Positions 43,180 through 55,071 of a stretch of DNA of 64,000 nucleotides are shown here, one piece after another. The translations under genes and the position numbers were made by a program. Origin of the DNA: Astrocystis sublimbata. Lineage: Eukaryota; Ascomycota; Sordariomycetes; Xylariales; Xylariaceae. Position 1 is the first letter of the stretch; the number at the start of each line of letters is the position of its first letter. Under the pieces are notes generated by a model. The model saw only the letters and a list, made by a program, of their open reading frames with translations, had not been told where the DNA came from and ran no database searches. Where the stretch lies: assembly GCA_022453515.1 (NCBI GenBank), contig JAJNNY010000028.1:248001-312000 (forward strand), read 5' to 3'.

Positions 43180-44690
43180 TCACACGTCTGGGTACTGATC
43201 GACAAGCTCATCCTTCCCATCCAATAATGCCTCCGCATTCATCTTCACACTCATTCTGATCACTTCTGTTTTCGCCTCTTCTTCACCCTCCCCATGGTCC
43301 GAGATATCACTGTTGTACTTCTTGGGCCCAGCAGTTAGATGGATCTGGAACAGCGACGGTTGAGTCGTGAGACAGTTGTGGTAGCCCCGATTCGGATCCC
43401 CTGTTCCCTCGCAAAACCATCTTAACATGATATCAAACGCGGTGTTGACACGCTTTAGGCCAAGTTCATGCAGAAGCTTCCGCGCTGATCGCTGAGTGAC
43501 GGCGTAGCCCAATGAGCAAATGCCGTCTTGGACGTCTGCGAAGATAGCATCGTTAATCAGTAAATTTGCGAGATTAAAGGCGTAGTGTAACTCATATGCA
43601 CTAGTCATAGGGCGTTCGCATCATCTCACTTACGATGTGTGACTCTTGTATGATTGGGATACTGCTCCTTCAAATCGTTCGTGTCAGACACAGTCCAGAG
43701 ATGTTGGAGTTGTGGTGTGGTCTGATACAGAAACGTTTACAGTCAGTATACAAATCGTACTGTCATGCTGCGACCAGAATCTTTCTCTTTTCAGATACCA
43801 AGAACATAAATCGCGAGATACTCACATCATCTGACATCACAACTCTGCCCTTCGGTATGAGTTTACTATCGGCGAATGGAAAATGCATGCCGCAATGCCC
43901 GAGCCAAAGCACATCCCATTCGTCTCCGTAGGGTGAGCCAAGAGGCGCCTGAGTCGCCTGAAGGCTGTCGAATACCAAATCGGGAGGCGATGATGATGTA
44001 TCGGAGGGGGTTGGATAAGTACTATCAGCGTATGCAAAACGGCCCGTGTTAATCAGCGGTTGCGTCAGTCCATGCGACGACAATGCAAATTCATGCAACT
44101 GGTGCCGTAACCTCACGTCCCAGTCTACATCATCTTCCAGTATCAACGCCGATGTTAAGTTACGTCGCACGATCCTAAAGTCTTAAATCAGCAACGTACT
44201 TAGCGTATGAATGATTTGAAGATTCTCACTCTTGTATGGCATTCAAATGACCCCTCCAGGCACCCACAGCTGGACTCGAAGAGCGAAGGTGAGCTGGCGT
44301 ATCGGGTAGAGCGTTATCAGGAATGTCAGAGCCATCCACCCCGTCGATGAACTCAAACTCGATGTTGCTTAGTGCAGCAGCAAGAGTCATGCCATCACGG
44401 CGGTCACTTCGTGATGGCAAATTTACGACGAAGATCTTCTCAAACTAGACAGAATCTTAGTGAGTGGCAAGAAACAAATAATTAACATGGGTATGTGAGC
44501 CCTTGAAATTAAAAGGACACGAACGTACGCCTAGTGTGTTGTTGTATATGTCTTGGCTTATACCGTGTGTGCGAATGCCACCATTGGTCTTCATGCGTAC
44601 CCAGACTGATGAGTAAGCCCACCATAGGAAGAGTAGTGAAATAAGAGTGCCAACAACTAGAAAGCTTAAGTTGGGGGGCCGTCGCAGCAT
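43180..44690 (-). CDS. Glycosyltransferase family 25 type II membrane protein
   Basis: Five exons, 44529-44690, 44230-44444, 43826-44174, 43634-43721 and 43180-43535, close to 389 aa. Residues ~8-27 are a signal-anchor (LSFLVVGTLISLLFLWWAYS). Then come FEKIFVVNLPSRSDRRDGM, the opening strand of GT25, EFIDGVDGSDI, GAWRGHLNAIQEIVRR, and the acidic motif LILEDDVDWD. Further on are WDVLWLGHCGMHF and CSLGYAVTQRSARKLL, also family-typical. GT25 includes LPS galactosyltransferases and collagen galactosyltransferases; fungal members probably act in the Golgi on glycans or glycoproteins, with unknown acceptor. All intron phases agree. Confidence 0.88.
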
Positions 44691-45345
44691 CAAGGCAACG
44701 TGAACGCAACAATGCGCTCGAAAGAAACAAGGGAAAATAAGTCTGAGAGAAGAAATGATAATTGTTCTCCGATTTCAATTGGCGATTCGGTTGTAGGCTA
44801 TCTTTCTCGAACAAAGAGTAAGATTTAATCGGGTAGACGTGTGTATATGCAGCAGGAATCTGTTGGTAAGGAGGGTTGTTCCTCATGTCGCGAGACTCGA
44901 TGTAATTAAAGGACAGCATATGACAATTAGCACGAAGTTATTGTCTTTTTTCCAGATATTTGAGGTGAGGGTGGGCTCTAAGCTTTAGCAAGGAAAACCT
45001 CATTGAATCGCTACCATGTCTATGGCTTATTGTTAGGTCTGCAAGAAGCCATGAAACCAACAATTTGATCCTTCAAGTCCTCGTCGCGTCATGCTATTGG
45101 CTCGTTTAGGTTACTGTTTGCTTCGTTGCATCAGCCTTCATGCGACACATTTGAACTTGGCATATCTTTAATGGCATATGCAGTCCAGCCACTTGTTGCT
45201 CTTCGAATAGAATATCTCCAGTGCCTTCATCAACGAACTTACATACTGCTTTTTCATCAGTAATTACATACTTTGAGATTCCCAATCAAGAATAAGTGAA
45301 AAGAGCTGACGAGGAATATATCCTACCCTCATAATAGGGTTGCCA
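44691..45345. other. Divergent promoter, GT25 and mucin-like gene
   Basis: About 650 bp between divergent starts with no supported gene; the open frame at 44509-44919 only partly overlaps GT25 exon 1 in another frame. Confidence 0.5.
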
Positions 45346-46287
45346 ATGTGCAGCATTGCATCGTTTTCGAAGGTGGCCCTTGCTTGGGCAGCCTCAATAC
45401 TTTTTCTGCCAATCGTTGCTGAACAAAAGGTAGGGCGGTTTTTCAGCCCACCAGATGCGATCAAAGGAACCCACGACTACTCAGATAACCCTGTCTACAT
45501 TCTGGGAGAAACTCAAACGATTAAGTACACTACAACGTATCCCGATTATGCGATCACTCTATGGCAACAAAAGCTTCACCAAGATGCCGCCACTGACGGC
45601 CCAACCATCTTCAGTGCGTGTCGATCGTGTTGTTGTCGCTCGTTGTTTCCCATATGCTGACAAGTACACTCTCACGCAGGCACTAAAAATGGTGCTGTCA
45701 CTCAGTTCGACTGGCAGGCGCAAGTTTACCAATTCGACCTGTCTGTCTCGAATATGTTCTTCTTATGGCTTACTCCAAACTCGAAAGCCAGCGACAGAAG
45801 TGACCTCCCTACGGTGACTTCACACTATTTCAACATTTCCGATGAACCCAGACTCTCGAGTCTTTCGTCTAGTGCGACATCCTCGACAATTACAACTTCA
45901 TCCACCCAGCTATCGACCGTTTCGCTACCACCAGCAGGAACAACCACTGCCGTTGATGCTACGCCTGTGTTACCCACTCCAGACGCCGATACAGGCGAGC
46001 TCAGCACAGGTGCCAAAGCGGGTGTTGGAGTTGGTGCTGGCCTTGGAGGTTTCGTAGTCATCGTCCTTTCGGTTATCCTGTTCCGGCGGTGCATGACGAG
46101 GCGTGATTATCAGGCTCCCGGCCAACCACAAACCTCTGAAAGCTTTGCTCATGGAAGCGCGCAAATGGATCAAGATGCACGACCTGAGGGTTGGAAGGCA
46201 CAATTGGAACCAATGGAGCTGGGGGGTCAGCCAGTCAGTGGCCGAGGTGGACATTATGCGGAGTTGTCGGCAAACGGTGATTCATGA
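45346..46287 (+). CDS. Secreted/single-pass membrane protein with Ser/Thr-rich stalk
   Basis: Two exons, 45346-45613 and 45680-46287, give 291 aa. Residues 1-25 form a signal peptide (VALAWAASILFLPIVA core). The ectodomain (~26-140) includes NPVYILGETQTIKYTTTYPDYAITLWQ and FFLWLTPNS, a beta-rich pattern seen in many fungal cell-surface proteins of unknown function. Residues ~140-195 are a Ser/Thr-rich stalk, probably O-glycosylated. Residues ~203-225 form a Gly-rich membrane helix (VGAGLGGFVVIVLSVILF), and the tail is short and hydrophilic. The layout recalls fungal wall-stress sensors or glycophorin-like proteins, but no WSC domain is seen. Function unknown. Confidence 0.78.
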
Positions 46288-46904
46288 CTTGAATACTTTC
46301 AGCATCCATGCTTAATATTTTGCGAGGGGCTTGTAGGAATCCAGTCCTAAATCTCAACTACCTGTAAATACGTGTAAATTAGTTCTGTTACAAACCACCA
46401 ATACGCCGGTGATAATTAGACATTTAACTAAGTGTTCTTTTGGCAGAATGATGAAAAAAGCGTGGCATTGATCATTACTTGTGAATGCCTCCCATCGTCT
46501 ACGATTCCGACGTAACCCCTGAAAGTTGTCCTTCTCATGTTAACGCATGATACAGGATATAAATTGTTAGAATAAAGGGTTCAAGCGTAGCTTCATTGCT
46601 TGGCACGTAAAAGCTTTACCATTTGTTCGTTAGAGGTTGCGAATATTTAGTTAAAACTCACATTGAATTTTGACTTCACTGAATTTGATGGTAACCTCCT
46701 CAAGAATGAATTGATCAATTGCGATGGGATTGTTAGACCCGAAGAAAGCTTAGTCTAGTTCCTCTACTGTCTAGTCAGTGTCGGGACGACTTTGAGCTTC
46801 TAATGTTGCTGATTTTCTGAGGTCATGCGTTACTTGTACTAAAAAGCTGCGATAAATACGATGTTATTGGCAAGATTAAATACTGATGTAAGGCGAAACA
46901 TCGC
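46288..46904. other. Convergent intergenic region, no supported gene
   Basis: AT-richer 3' flanks of two convergent genes. No repeats or RNA genes recognised. Confidence 0.5.
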
Positions 46905-48248
46905 TCACCTCTTGTAATTGGCTTCTCCTCGTTTGACCCTCTCACATAGCTCAAGAAGCATGTTACCAGCCCATACAAAGTCTACCATGTCCAGATAAAC
47001 CTGCGCGCTTAGTCTTGCCCACAGCCTACCCGCATGAACGATCAAAGCAACGAAGGTCTTGTATTCCTCAACCATGGTTCTCATCATCCAACTTTGTGTG
47101 CTGATAGACGCGGTCTTGACGTCAACAGGCAGGGCGACATTAATCATTGCGCACCTCGACAGTGTTTGTGACGCATTATCCAACATCTCAGTCCCCAAGA
47201 TGCTGGCAACTGCCTTGCCACCTTTCCGAGCCAGGTCCCGATTATACTGCATGATATTCTCCTCATTCCCGAAAACTCGCTTGCGCCACTTAATTGCCTC
47301 TTTCACGCAGACAAATGGTGCTGACTCGACAGTGCCAACGAACTCGAAGTTGTTGACGAAGACGGACTTGCTCGACGGTGGGAGAGGATTGAACCTGGTC
47401 CCCGTTTTGGGGACATATCCGTGAGACGTCGGGATAGTAGATGCCATCATGTCTTGGTGACGTAGTGGCACGTAGACGACAGCGCAGCCCCTGGGGGTAA
47501 ATAGCCACTTGTGACAATTGGAAACGAAAAAGTCCGGATCAAGCTTCTCAATATCAATTCTGACCATGCCCACGCCTTGCGCGCCATCTACAAGGCTCAA
47601 AATGCCAGCAGACCGACATTCTTTCGTTATTGCTTCAAACGGAAAGCAGACGCCCGGCAGACTCGTCACGACGTCGAAGAGACAGACCCTTGGGCGTTTG
47701 CCGACGCTCTGAGCGCTGTTTAGTGCAACGCGGAAGGCTTGCACAATGTCTTCGTCTTCGCATGGGTATGTGACATTGATGCCTCTTGATGAGACCTTGC
47801 CAGGGTTGCTGTCGACGATGTAGTCGATGGCTTTGGCGCAGGAACCGTAGACAGTGCTGAAATATAAGATTTCATCTTTGCAGTCGTCATTCCACGTAAG
47901 ATTGCGAAGAACTGTGTTGACCCCAGTAGTGGCGTTGGGCACGAAGACAACTGTGTCTGTAGGTGCATTGATGAACTTTGCCATAGCGTCTCTGCACTCG
48001 TCAAGGATGATGGGATATTCATATCGTATGTAGCTGTCGGGCTTCGCCTCACAGAGATCTTGATGGTGCTTCATAAGATTTCTAATATCGCGTGGCGAAG
48101 CACCAAACGACCCTAGCAATGTCAACTCTGAATTCCAGATACACTCATCATCTGTCTTACCGTGGTTGAGATTTCGGTACTCAGGATGAAAGTCAAAGTA
48201 CCGAAGCGACTCTTTGCCAAATGGTGGTGGGCGGTTCTCGTCAGCCAT
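46905..48248 (-). CDS. Class V aminotransferase-fold PLP enzyme (Egt2/isopenicillin N epimerase-like)
   Basis: Two exons, 48161-48248 and 46905-48112, give 431 aa; the 48-bp intron restores NLNHGSFGASPRDIR, the family start. PLP features: FVPNATTGVNTVLRN (cofactor phosphate loop), SLVDGAQGVGMVRIDI (Asp binding the pyridine N) and the Schiff-base lysine in FVSNCHKWLFTPRG. The C-terminus (YLDMVDFVWAGNMLLELCERV) is complete. Fungal relatives include hercynylcysteine sulfoxide lyase (Egt2, last step of ergothioneine synthesis) and others called isopenicillin N epimerase-like or cysteine desulfurase-like; I cannot separate these by eye. No Egt1 gene is nearby. An alternative in-frame ATG is at 48266. 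Confidence 0.83.
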   Translation of the reverse strand: MADENRPPPFGKESLRYFDFHPEYRNLNHGKTDDECIWNSELTLLGSFGASPRDIRNLMKHHQDLCEAKPDSYIRYEYPIILDECRDAMAKFINAPTDTVVFVPNATTGVNTVLRNLTWNDDCKDEILYFSTVYGSCAKAIDYIVDSNPGKVSSRGINVTYPCEDEDIVQAFRVALNSAQSVGKRPRVCLFDVVTSLPGVCFPFEAITKECRSAGILSLVDGAQGVGMVRIDIEKLDPDFFVSNCHKWLFTPRGCAVVYVPLRHQDMMASTIPTSHGYVPKTGTRFNPLPPSSKSVFVNNFEFVGTVESAPFVCVKEAIKWRKRVFGNEENIMQYNRDLARKGGKAVASILGTEMLDNASQTLSRCAMINVALPVDVKTASISTQSWMMRTMVEEYKTFVALIVHAGRLWARLSAQVYLDMVDFVWAGNMLLELCERVKRGEANYKR

Positions 48249-50776
48249 TATTCCCGTCTGGCTCATACCGGAGAGTAATACCGCGTCAAATCCGAAAACG
48301 GGCAATGAAATGCGAAGGACACAAATACTGGTTCTCTTTTTCCTCTTTCAGATGAAGGCTTCTAGCGGAAGATAAATAGTTTCGCGTGCACGTACAAGTT
48401 TACTCGTTGCGCCGTGTAGATTGAAGGGCGTGCAGCTGCCGAGCGTTCAAGGGCACCCGATATCGGATCGTCAGTTGACCGACTTCCCGTTCAATTCGTA
48501 TCATTGTGTGAACGGGAGGCCATGCGATGCCGAGCTGCGATAATTGCACGCAGTATACCGCCGAGCTGTCTTTACGATGGGGTTGATTTACATGAGTGCC
48601 AAGAAGAGTTGGTTCATTCAGCATTGAATTCAGCGGGGTCTGGTGCACTCCTAGGTAGACGTAATCAATGGCTGTCTGACTTGTTCGGTTGGTGTCAACA
48701 GCAATAGAACATGTGTACCTTCACCAAATGAATAGTTCATCATCTTACATACAAATCAGATGTTTGGATTGCTCAAACGCTTATTGCTCTTCGCAAATTT
48801 GATTAATTTTGAACACTGATACGGTTGCTTCAAAATGAAAGAGTCTGACAGCCCCTCTGCACCCACCTACCCCTGCCCACATGCACAGTCCGTGCTATTC
48901 ATTGTCATCATGCCCAGTCTCTCTTCATGGAGACGCTCATGTTTAGGCTACTACCTCGTAGCTTAGTAAGTCTGAATAACATAATGTCGATATTGCTGAT
49001 CGTATTGATGATTATGGTGGAACTGATGTACTATAACGGTCCAATCCATAGCCTGCTCACTGCCAGTATTCCCATGATATAGAAATCGGCGGTACTATTG
49101 TAGCAGATGATCTCATTTTAGCATCTCAATTCATCTCTATCGCGCGCAATTGGAAGACGGAATACAGAATAAGGCTGGGATATTTCTGAAAGCTTTCTCC
49201 TGCCACCATGGGGTTCGTTTTAGACAAGTCGCTGGCCGGAGGCTGTATTGTTCATGTCCAGCTCGATACTACGGTAGGGTGGCATGAAATGAATGTCTGT
49301 CAGCCTAATCAAGTAACGGAGAGAAGAGTCCTAATTGGTCCAACATATCAAACCTCCAGGTTGCCTTACTCATCTCACTTCGCCACCTCGGCCAAGATCG
49401 CTCCTCGTCGGCGAAGCCATCGGCGTGAGCGCTTCCTTGTCTTCTATTCGTTAAGCCCACCATCCAGATTGGGTTCCCAAGAGGCAGAAATACCGTCCTA
49501 TGAACGCATCAGATGTGCAAAATCAAATCAAATTGTACCTCAAGGTTGAAGTGGAAGTGCTGCGGTGACAAGTGCATATCGACGTTGCAGTGTTGAGGAT
49601 TTATTGAAAAAGCAGCCACCGCCAGGAATCCTTGAATGGGCCACCACCATGTTACCGTTGCCGTGACGTACTAGATGGCGCATAGAGTTTGCTCGGATGA
49701 TCAGTTTTGAAAAGGAGCAGCCTAAAAATAATTGATCTTATTTCGATCTAGCCGACCGTTGCATTGGGGGTTACAACTCGAAAACAAGTTCAAGGTAACG
49801 TCTTCAGCTCGCCCACGGTCGAGGCGGAGCCCAAGAGAGGGAACAGTCGTGCAAAAATAAGATGACACGATCTACCCATCACTGATTATGTGATTTTCGG
49901 GCTTCGCCTCGCTGACTAACGTACGCATGCGTGTGTATTCAAGTGTGAACAGTTGACCGGAAATATACCCAACTCGCCCTGTTCCAACAGACAATTATGA
50001 ATTCCCTTAATCCCTGCTCCCAAAATCTGACCAGACGGGGAGATGCGGTAAGGCTAGAGTGGGGGAAAATTCAGGATCGAAACAAGCTAACGTCATGAAG
50101 CAACGATCGGTCTTCTCATTTGATAATAAATTTCCACTAGTCGTAGACTAGGATAACTCGAAAAGGGAGCTGCCAAGTCCGGGTAAGAGGTGATATCGAG
50201 TTGTTGACACAGGCTTGACTGATTTGCAACACGGCGAGCACGGGAAGAGGCCTAATTGAAGCTCATTACATTTTCTTGTCGAGATATCTCGATATTACTT
50301 TAAGCTTTTCTGATCGCTTGTTCTCGAATGCAAAGCTGCGCGCTAACTTGTTGTCCTGCCCATCAAACTTCGATCTGTAGGTTGGTAGCTTTCGTCTAAT
50401 TAGAGTACCCAGCGGCAATCCTTCCGAGATGGCGCCAGCTCGAAGTCTGAGAAATCTTCCAGATGCGGTATAGCTTGACATCTACGTAACTAAGCATAAT
50501 CCTTCAAGATCTAAGCTGGACATGGAAGGACGAAAGACCAGGACAGATCAATGTAACCCCTACTAATTTGACCGAGGTGGCATCTGGTAATCCTCCAAAG
50601 CACCACCATGCTGCACGTTGTGAGCAAAGCAGGCATGTGATGAGCATGACGATCTTGACGAGCATGAAGGCAGAATTATAAAAGGGAGGGTAGCCCCATG
50701 AGCTTCCAAGAGGGGTACCAACCATCGGCATTGCTCAGATCAACGACCCAGTTGAAGCATCACCCTCAGGATCACA
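48249..50776. other. Long intergenic region (2.5 kb), no supported gene
   Basis: Divergent region between the PLP lyase and the GH5 glucanase. A 113-codon frame at 49208-49549 has a good start context (CACCATGG) but no recognisable domain. No transposon ends or RNA genes seen. Confidence 0.45.
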
Positions 50777-52253
50777 ATGCGCTCCTCGCCGCTTGCTCCC
50801 CTTTTCCTGGCGGGCGCCGCCTATGCGTGGCTGCCCCAGGATCGCGACCTGGCCGCCTTCAACATGACGGCACGCTTCGATAAACTCGGCAAGCGGTTCG
50901 AACCCTCCCTTCCAGACGGCGTGAACAAGATCCGTGGTGTCAACTTCGGAAGTAAGCTAGCCATCACCACTTGCTCATACAGAGACATCAAAAGCTGATA
51001 AAACCTGCAGCGTGGCTGATCTCAGAGCCGTTCTTCATGGACAACGAGTGGAACAATGTCATGGGTTGTAACGGAGCAGCAAGCGAGTTTGACTGCATCT
51101 TGAGTAACTACGGCAACGACCGCGCTGCCGGTGACGCTGCATTCGAGCAACACTGGGAGACGTGGATTACGCCTGAGGATGTGCAATCTGTTTACGGTAA
51201 GGTTTCGCAGTAATTCTTACCCATGCAGCTGGGTTCGAAGGGTTATTTTCCCCTTCGGCGACAGAAGACGTTTGAAATTCATCATCTCGTAGCAAATTGC
51301 TTTCTAGGAGTCAGGAACTAACTTCAAGTGTCACAGACAATGGACTGAACACGATACGTATCCCAATCGGATACTGGTCTCATAAGGAGCTCGTTAATGA
51401 TAGCGAGCATTTCCCCGACGGTGACAAGATGCTTCCATACTTGGATGCCGTCGTCAAGAAGGCTTCCGAGCTGGGCATCTACGTCATCATCGACTTGCAT
51501 GGTGCACCGGGTGGCCAACAGCAAGATGTCTTCACAGGCCAGAACCCAACTCGCGCAGGGTTCTTCAACGACGATGACTACAGCCGTGCTGAGCAGTGGT
51601 TATCGTGGATGACAGATCGCATCCACAATACCGCAGGGTATGAGAGTGTTGGTATGATTGAGGTGCTCAACGAACCAGTCTCCGATCACGATGCCGACGG
51701 ACGGTACCCGGCTGACGGCCAGGTCCCAAGCATGATCGAGAAGTTCTACCCGGCAGCGCTCAAAGCAGTGCGCGATGCTGAGAATGGCGTGTCAGATGAC
51801 AAGAAGTTGCATGTGCAGTTTATGTCGGCAAAATGGGGCTCCGGCGACCCGCGTAGCAACTCTGATGTAGCGGGCGACAGCCGCACCGGCTTCGACGATC
51901 ACAACTACATCGGATTCGCGGTCCAGAACAACGGAGACCAGTACAGCTTGATGCACAGTGCGTGCACAGACAACCGTGTTGTCGACGGTCAAGACTTTGA
52001 GATCACGGGCGAGTGGAGCATGACTTCAGGTGTCGATCAATCAAACGAGGATTTTTTCAAGGCGTTCTTCACCGCGCAACAGCAACTATATGAGAAGCCT
52101 GGAATGGATGGTTGGGTCTATTGGCTTTGGAAGACCGAGCTGAACGATCCGAGATGGGATTATCAGGTCGCTACTGAGCGGAAACTTGTTCCTACCACTG
52201 CCTCCGGTCTCGAGCAAAACGTATACCAGGATGTCTGCTCTGGCTTTACGTAG
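50777..52253 (+). CDS. exgB: Secreted GH5 glucan endo-1,6-beta-glucosidase
   Basis: Three exons, 50777-50951, 51011-51196 and 51337-52253, give 425 aa. A signal peptide of ~18 residues (MRSSPLAPLFLAGAAYAW) precedes the GH5 barrel: IRGVNFGTWLISEPFF, DNGLNTIRIPIGYW, VIIDLHGAPGGQQ. The acid/base glutamate is in MIEVLNEPVSDHD and the nucleophile glutamate in FEITGEWSM. This pattern matches the fungal exgB group (glucan endo-1,6-beta-glucosidase B), which cuts beta-1,6-glucan in cell walls, either for remodelling or for mycoparasitism. GNNEWN-type and CNGAASEFDC segments are also typical. The gene looks complete, with a 3' flank that becomes AT-rich. Confidence 0.9.
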
Positions 52254-52800
52254 ATGGAGGCGGCTCAGACGGAAGATGATGAAGTCGCTTACGTTCTGCC
52301 TACTAGTTTAAGTACCTTGCATAAATTTATATCATCAATGGATTCCTACGTGGCGTATTACGGTATTGAAGCTCTGCACATGTGGCTGCGCCGTTCTACC
52401 TAAGCAGCTAGTAAGAAAAAAACAGCGACAACCCTACGTGAAGTGTGTTATCTCGTCAAGTCTTGACAACTATACATGGGATTGTTCCATCACACCCTAA
52501 TTGTTTCCCGAGAATGTGCCTCAAGATGAAGTTCGATAGGTTGTAAAACAAGTTGAAGGCATATTTTTCTAATAAAATTCGGAAGCTGCACTATGTCTTT
52601 GTTAGGACTTAGGGTTAGAAGTTGGAGGAAAGCTATATAAAGGCGTAAGCTATACAAGATTAAGTACTATAATTACCCCGTTTCATATTATCTACTGTTT
52701 TTTATTACCTCATTATACAAAACCTTTCTAAAGCAGTTCAGTAGTTATACAATAGTTATTTTATTACTTAGCGAAACATCTGTCAGTCACTATAGGGATG
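52254..52800. other. AT-rich intergenic block
   Basis: From ~52540 the sequence is strongly A/T-rich (many TTAT, TATA and TAAT words). It abuts the RNase H-like gene, whose catalytic residues are lost; possibly a RIP-affected island. No gene seen. Confidence 0.5.
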
Positions 52801-53871
52801 TTATTCATAGTGATCCGTCCAACCCTGAATCTCGGGCTGCTGCTCACCAGCTCTCTTCGCAGTCTGCCCTATGTCCGACATGAACTTTGACTTTTCGACT
52901 GGCCACAATTGTACAGAAACACCTCGATCATACCATCTCTCCACTTCACCTAGTAGCGCCTCCCACATGTTAAACTGGGAAACACGACCCAATCGATACG
53001 CGAGTGTTGTTTTCCACCAATTCTTCGCCGAATCGGTGCCGACTTTACTCAGGTGATGTTTTCGGGTAGCAATTACAATCGTTTTGAATCCTTCGCTATC
53101 CCAACGTCGGGAGCAGAGGACTGCAATCATTGCGCGCAGCTCAGCCCGATTAATGGACAGAGACACATGATGGCGATAGACAGACCCGTTGGTTCCGACC
53201 GGCCCGAACGGCCCTTCGCTCTCTAACCGACCAGAGGTTAAAGCTTGGCTAGCTATAGCCGGTTGTCCGCGAAAGTATTCACCATAGGCAAAGGCCCAGC
53301 CAGCTCTTTCATTCCCTCGCGTTCCCCCGTGCCAGCTTCTAGTGCCTACAAGAACACATTGGGGATCAGAACTGTGGACATATCTGTGAAGTTGAGTTAT
53401 TATTGCTGGTTGAACCGTGTTGCAAATTACGTCTTACCTTATGGCGCCTGTTTGGATCCTTTTCGCGGGGAATAGATCCATTGGATGAAACCCGAGCGGA
53501 GACACAGGAGGCGTGAATCGGGTAAGAAATGCACGTCCAGTGGCCGGGATTAGGGGGTTATTAACGTTGGAGGCGACGGCGGAAGATGAACCCGGGACGG
53601 GGCTAGATACGGGACCAGGGGCCGAGCGGTCGTCGACATCAGAGGGATCGTCAACATCAGAGGGATCGTCAACCATGGGGTGGTCGTTATCATTGGAGTG
53701 GCCGTTATCATTGGAGTGGTCATCAAAGGCCCTTTGGCCTTCATAGTGGAAACGACCGTCAAAACTGAATTCAGAGTAGTAATCAAAGTTGATGTCAACA
53801 GGTAGCTCATCAGATTGGGAAGACGTGGTACCCGAGAGGGAGTGCTGATTGATCGGGTTCTCTTCTGACAT
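52801..53871 (-). CDS. RNase H-like protein lacking key catalytic motifs
   Basis: Two exons, 53438-53871 and 52801-53383, give 338 aa; the AG|A junction keeps the frame. Residues 1-145 are acidic and disordered, with imperfect DPSDVDD and HSNDN repeats. The C-terminal part aligns by eye with fungal RNase H-fold proteins: NERAGWAFAYG, SGRLESEGPFGPVG, LSINRAELRAMIAVL, WEALLGEVERWYDRGVSVQLW. The first acidic motif (usually TDGACLNNG) is absent, replaced by VGTRSWHGG, and the usual VIATDS reads VIATRK, so two metal-binding Asp are gone. The Glu in NRAELRA remains. It may be a decaying gene or a non-catalytic derivative. It lies 1.2 kb from an RNase H2 subunit gene; any link is unproven. Confidence 0.65.
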
Positions 53872-54141
53872 GATAGTGGTCTTGAATGGAGGAGTGATTA
53901 ATTACTTCGTCCGAAATGAATAAATGCGAAAACTGTGAAGGAAGAAAAAACTGTGAAGGGAAAACGAGAACCAGCACACCAGTCTCTACCATCGTGCCTT
54001 CTGCGAGCTGCCAATTGACAGTCAGTTGCAAGGCAATGGCGAACAACGTGAACACGGGATATCGGCGAATTAGGCAGTCCCGAACTTGGAAGTTTCAACT
54101 GATATATGTAGGCCTTTTATGTTGTTGAGTCTCGTCAAGGA

Positions 54142-54718
54142 TCAGGTACTACCTGAATACGGGAAGTGACGCCTGGGAGCATTCGCTTCCCAGCGTTTGC
54201 TACGGTATAGATGATCGATACCGTGCCGAACCTCTAGTAGTGCGTATGCTTCCTTCAATGTAATGCCACAGGCCATTGCCCTATTGATACGACTCGATAT
54301 CATCTCATTGTCACTTCCCGGCAACCACAGGCTATAACGCCAGTGCCAATTTAGAATCTGTGTATTGAGAGTAATATACTTGTGCGTGATTTGATAATGA
54401 AGCTTAAATGTATTAAATTTCCGTTGCTCTCAGTAGTGCGAAATTCGATTTGAACTTCCCCGACGGACACAGGTCCCACCAAGGACAATTCAAAATGATA
54501 TACTACCGATTTTGACGATCGAGAAACAGTAGTCCTATACATACCTGTTGCACTGACTTCCTTAAAGAGGCCCAAGGCGATGCAGGATTGGATGTCCTGA
54601 AGAAAGAGAGGGCTAGCATGATGGAAGTTGAGTGAGGTGCGGCATTCACTCCTGGGCGATCAGACACATTCTTCCAAGCTGGGTAGAACTTTGATAGAAC
54701 TACTATTTCCGTTGCCAT
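54142..54718 (-). CDS. Hypothetical small gene, structure uncertain
   Basis: An ATG at 54718 opens a 71-codon frame (MATEIVVLSKFYPAWKN...) with a possible GTATGT donor after SVQQ, and a downstream frame ending at 54142 reads LWLPGSDNEMISSRIN, ITLKEAYALLEVRHGIDHLY and APRRHFPYSGS, which looks protein-like. I could not define a convincing single splice model. No family recognised. It may be a decayed gene in the same degraded island as the RNase H-like gene. Confidence 0.3.
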
Positions 54719-55071
54719 TGAAGGTTAAATAGCTACAAGGGACGTATACACAATAATTCAACCTATGCATGCGGCGTAAGTGCATTTCCCCCATCGTATG
54801 AAATGACGACAGGCGAAGAAAGATGTAATCTTATTATCAAAGGGGCTGTTTTGGGTAATAATTGGAATAGGTAGGAAGAGGTACGTGAGACATAACGCCA
54901 AGGCCGATGTCATGCTATCCTGATCTAGGTATCTTCCTAGGTAGGTCCCTACTTAAGTACTTAACGCGCCTCAACCTCACTCAGGCCATGTCGACATGGA
55001 GCGCATCAAGTTAAGTAACACACACACACATACACACACACACACCCGCTTTTGTAGCAATAAAATACAGC
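54719..55071. other. Promoter region of the RNase H2C gene, with repeat and CCTAGG element
   Basis: Contains CTAGGTATCTTCCTAGGTAGG at 54924-54945 and a CA microsatellite just before the start codon. Confidence 0.55.
55019..55046. repeat. (CA)n microsatellite
   Basis: About 28 bp of CA dinucleotides with one T interruption, in the leader of the RNase H2C gene. Confidence 0.9.

Noticed and set aside
49208..49549. 113-codon frame with a good CACCATGG start
   Set aside because: No domain, signal peptide or conserved pattern; it lies in a long non-coding stretch.
50890..50910. GGTTCGAACCC word resembling a tRNA T-arm
   Set aside because: It lies inside the GH5 coding exon and no cloverleaf can be drawn around it.
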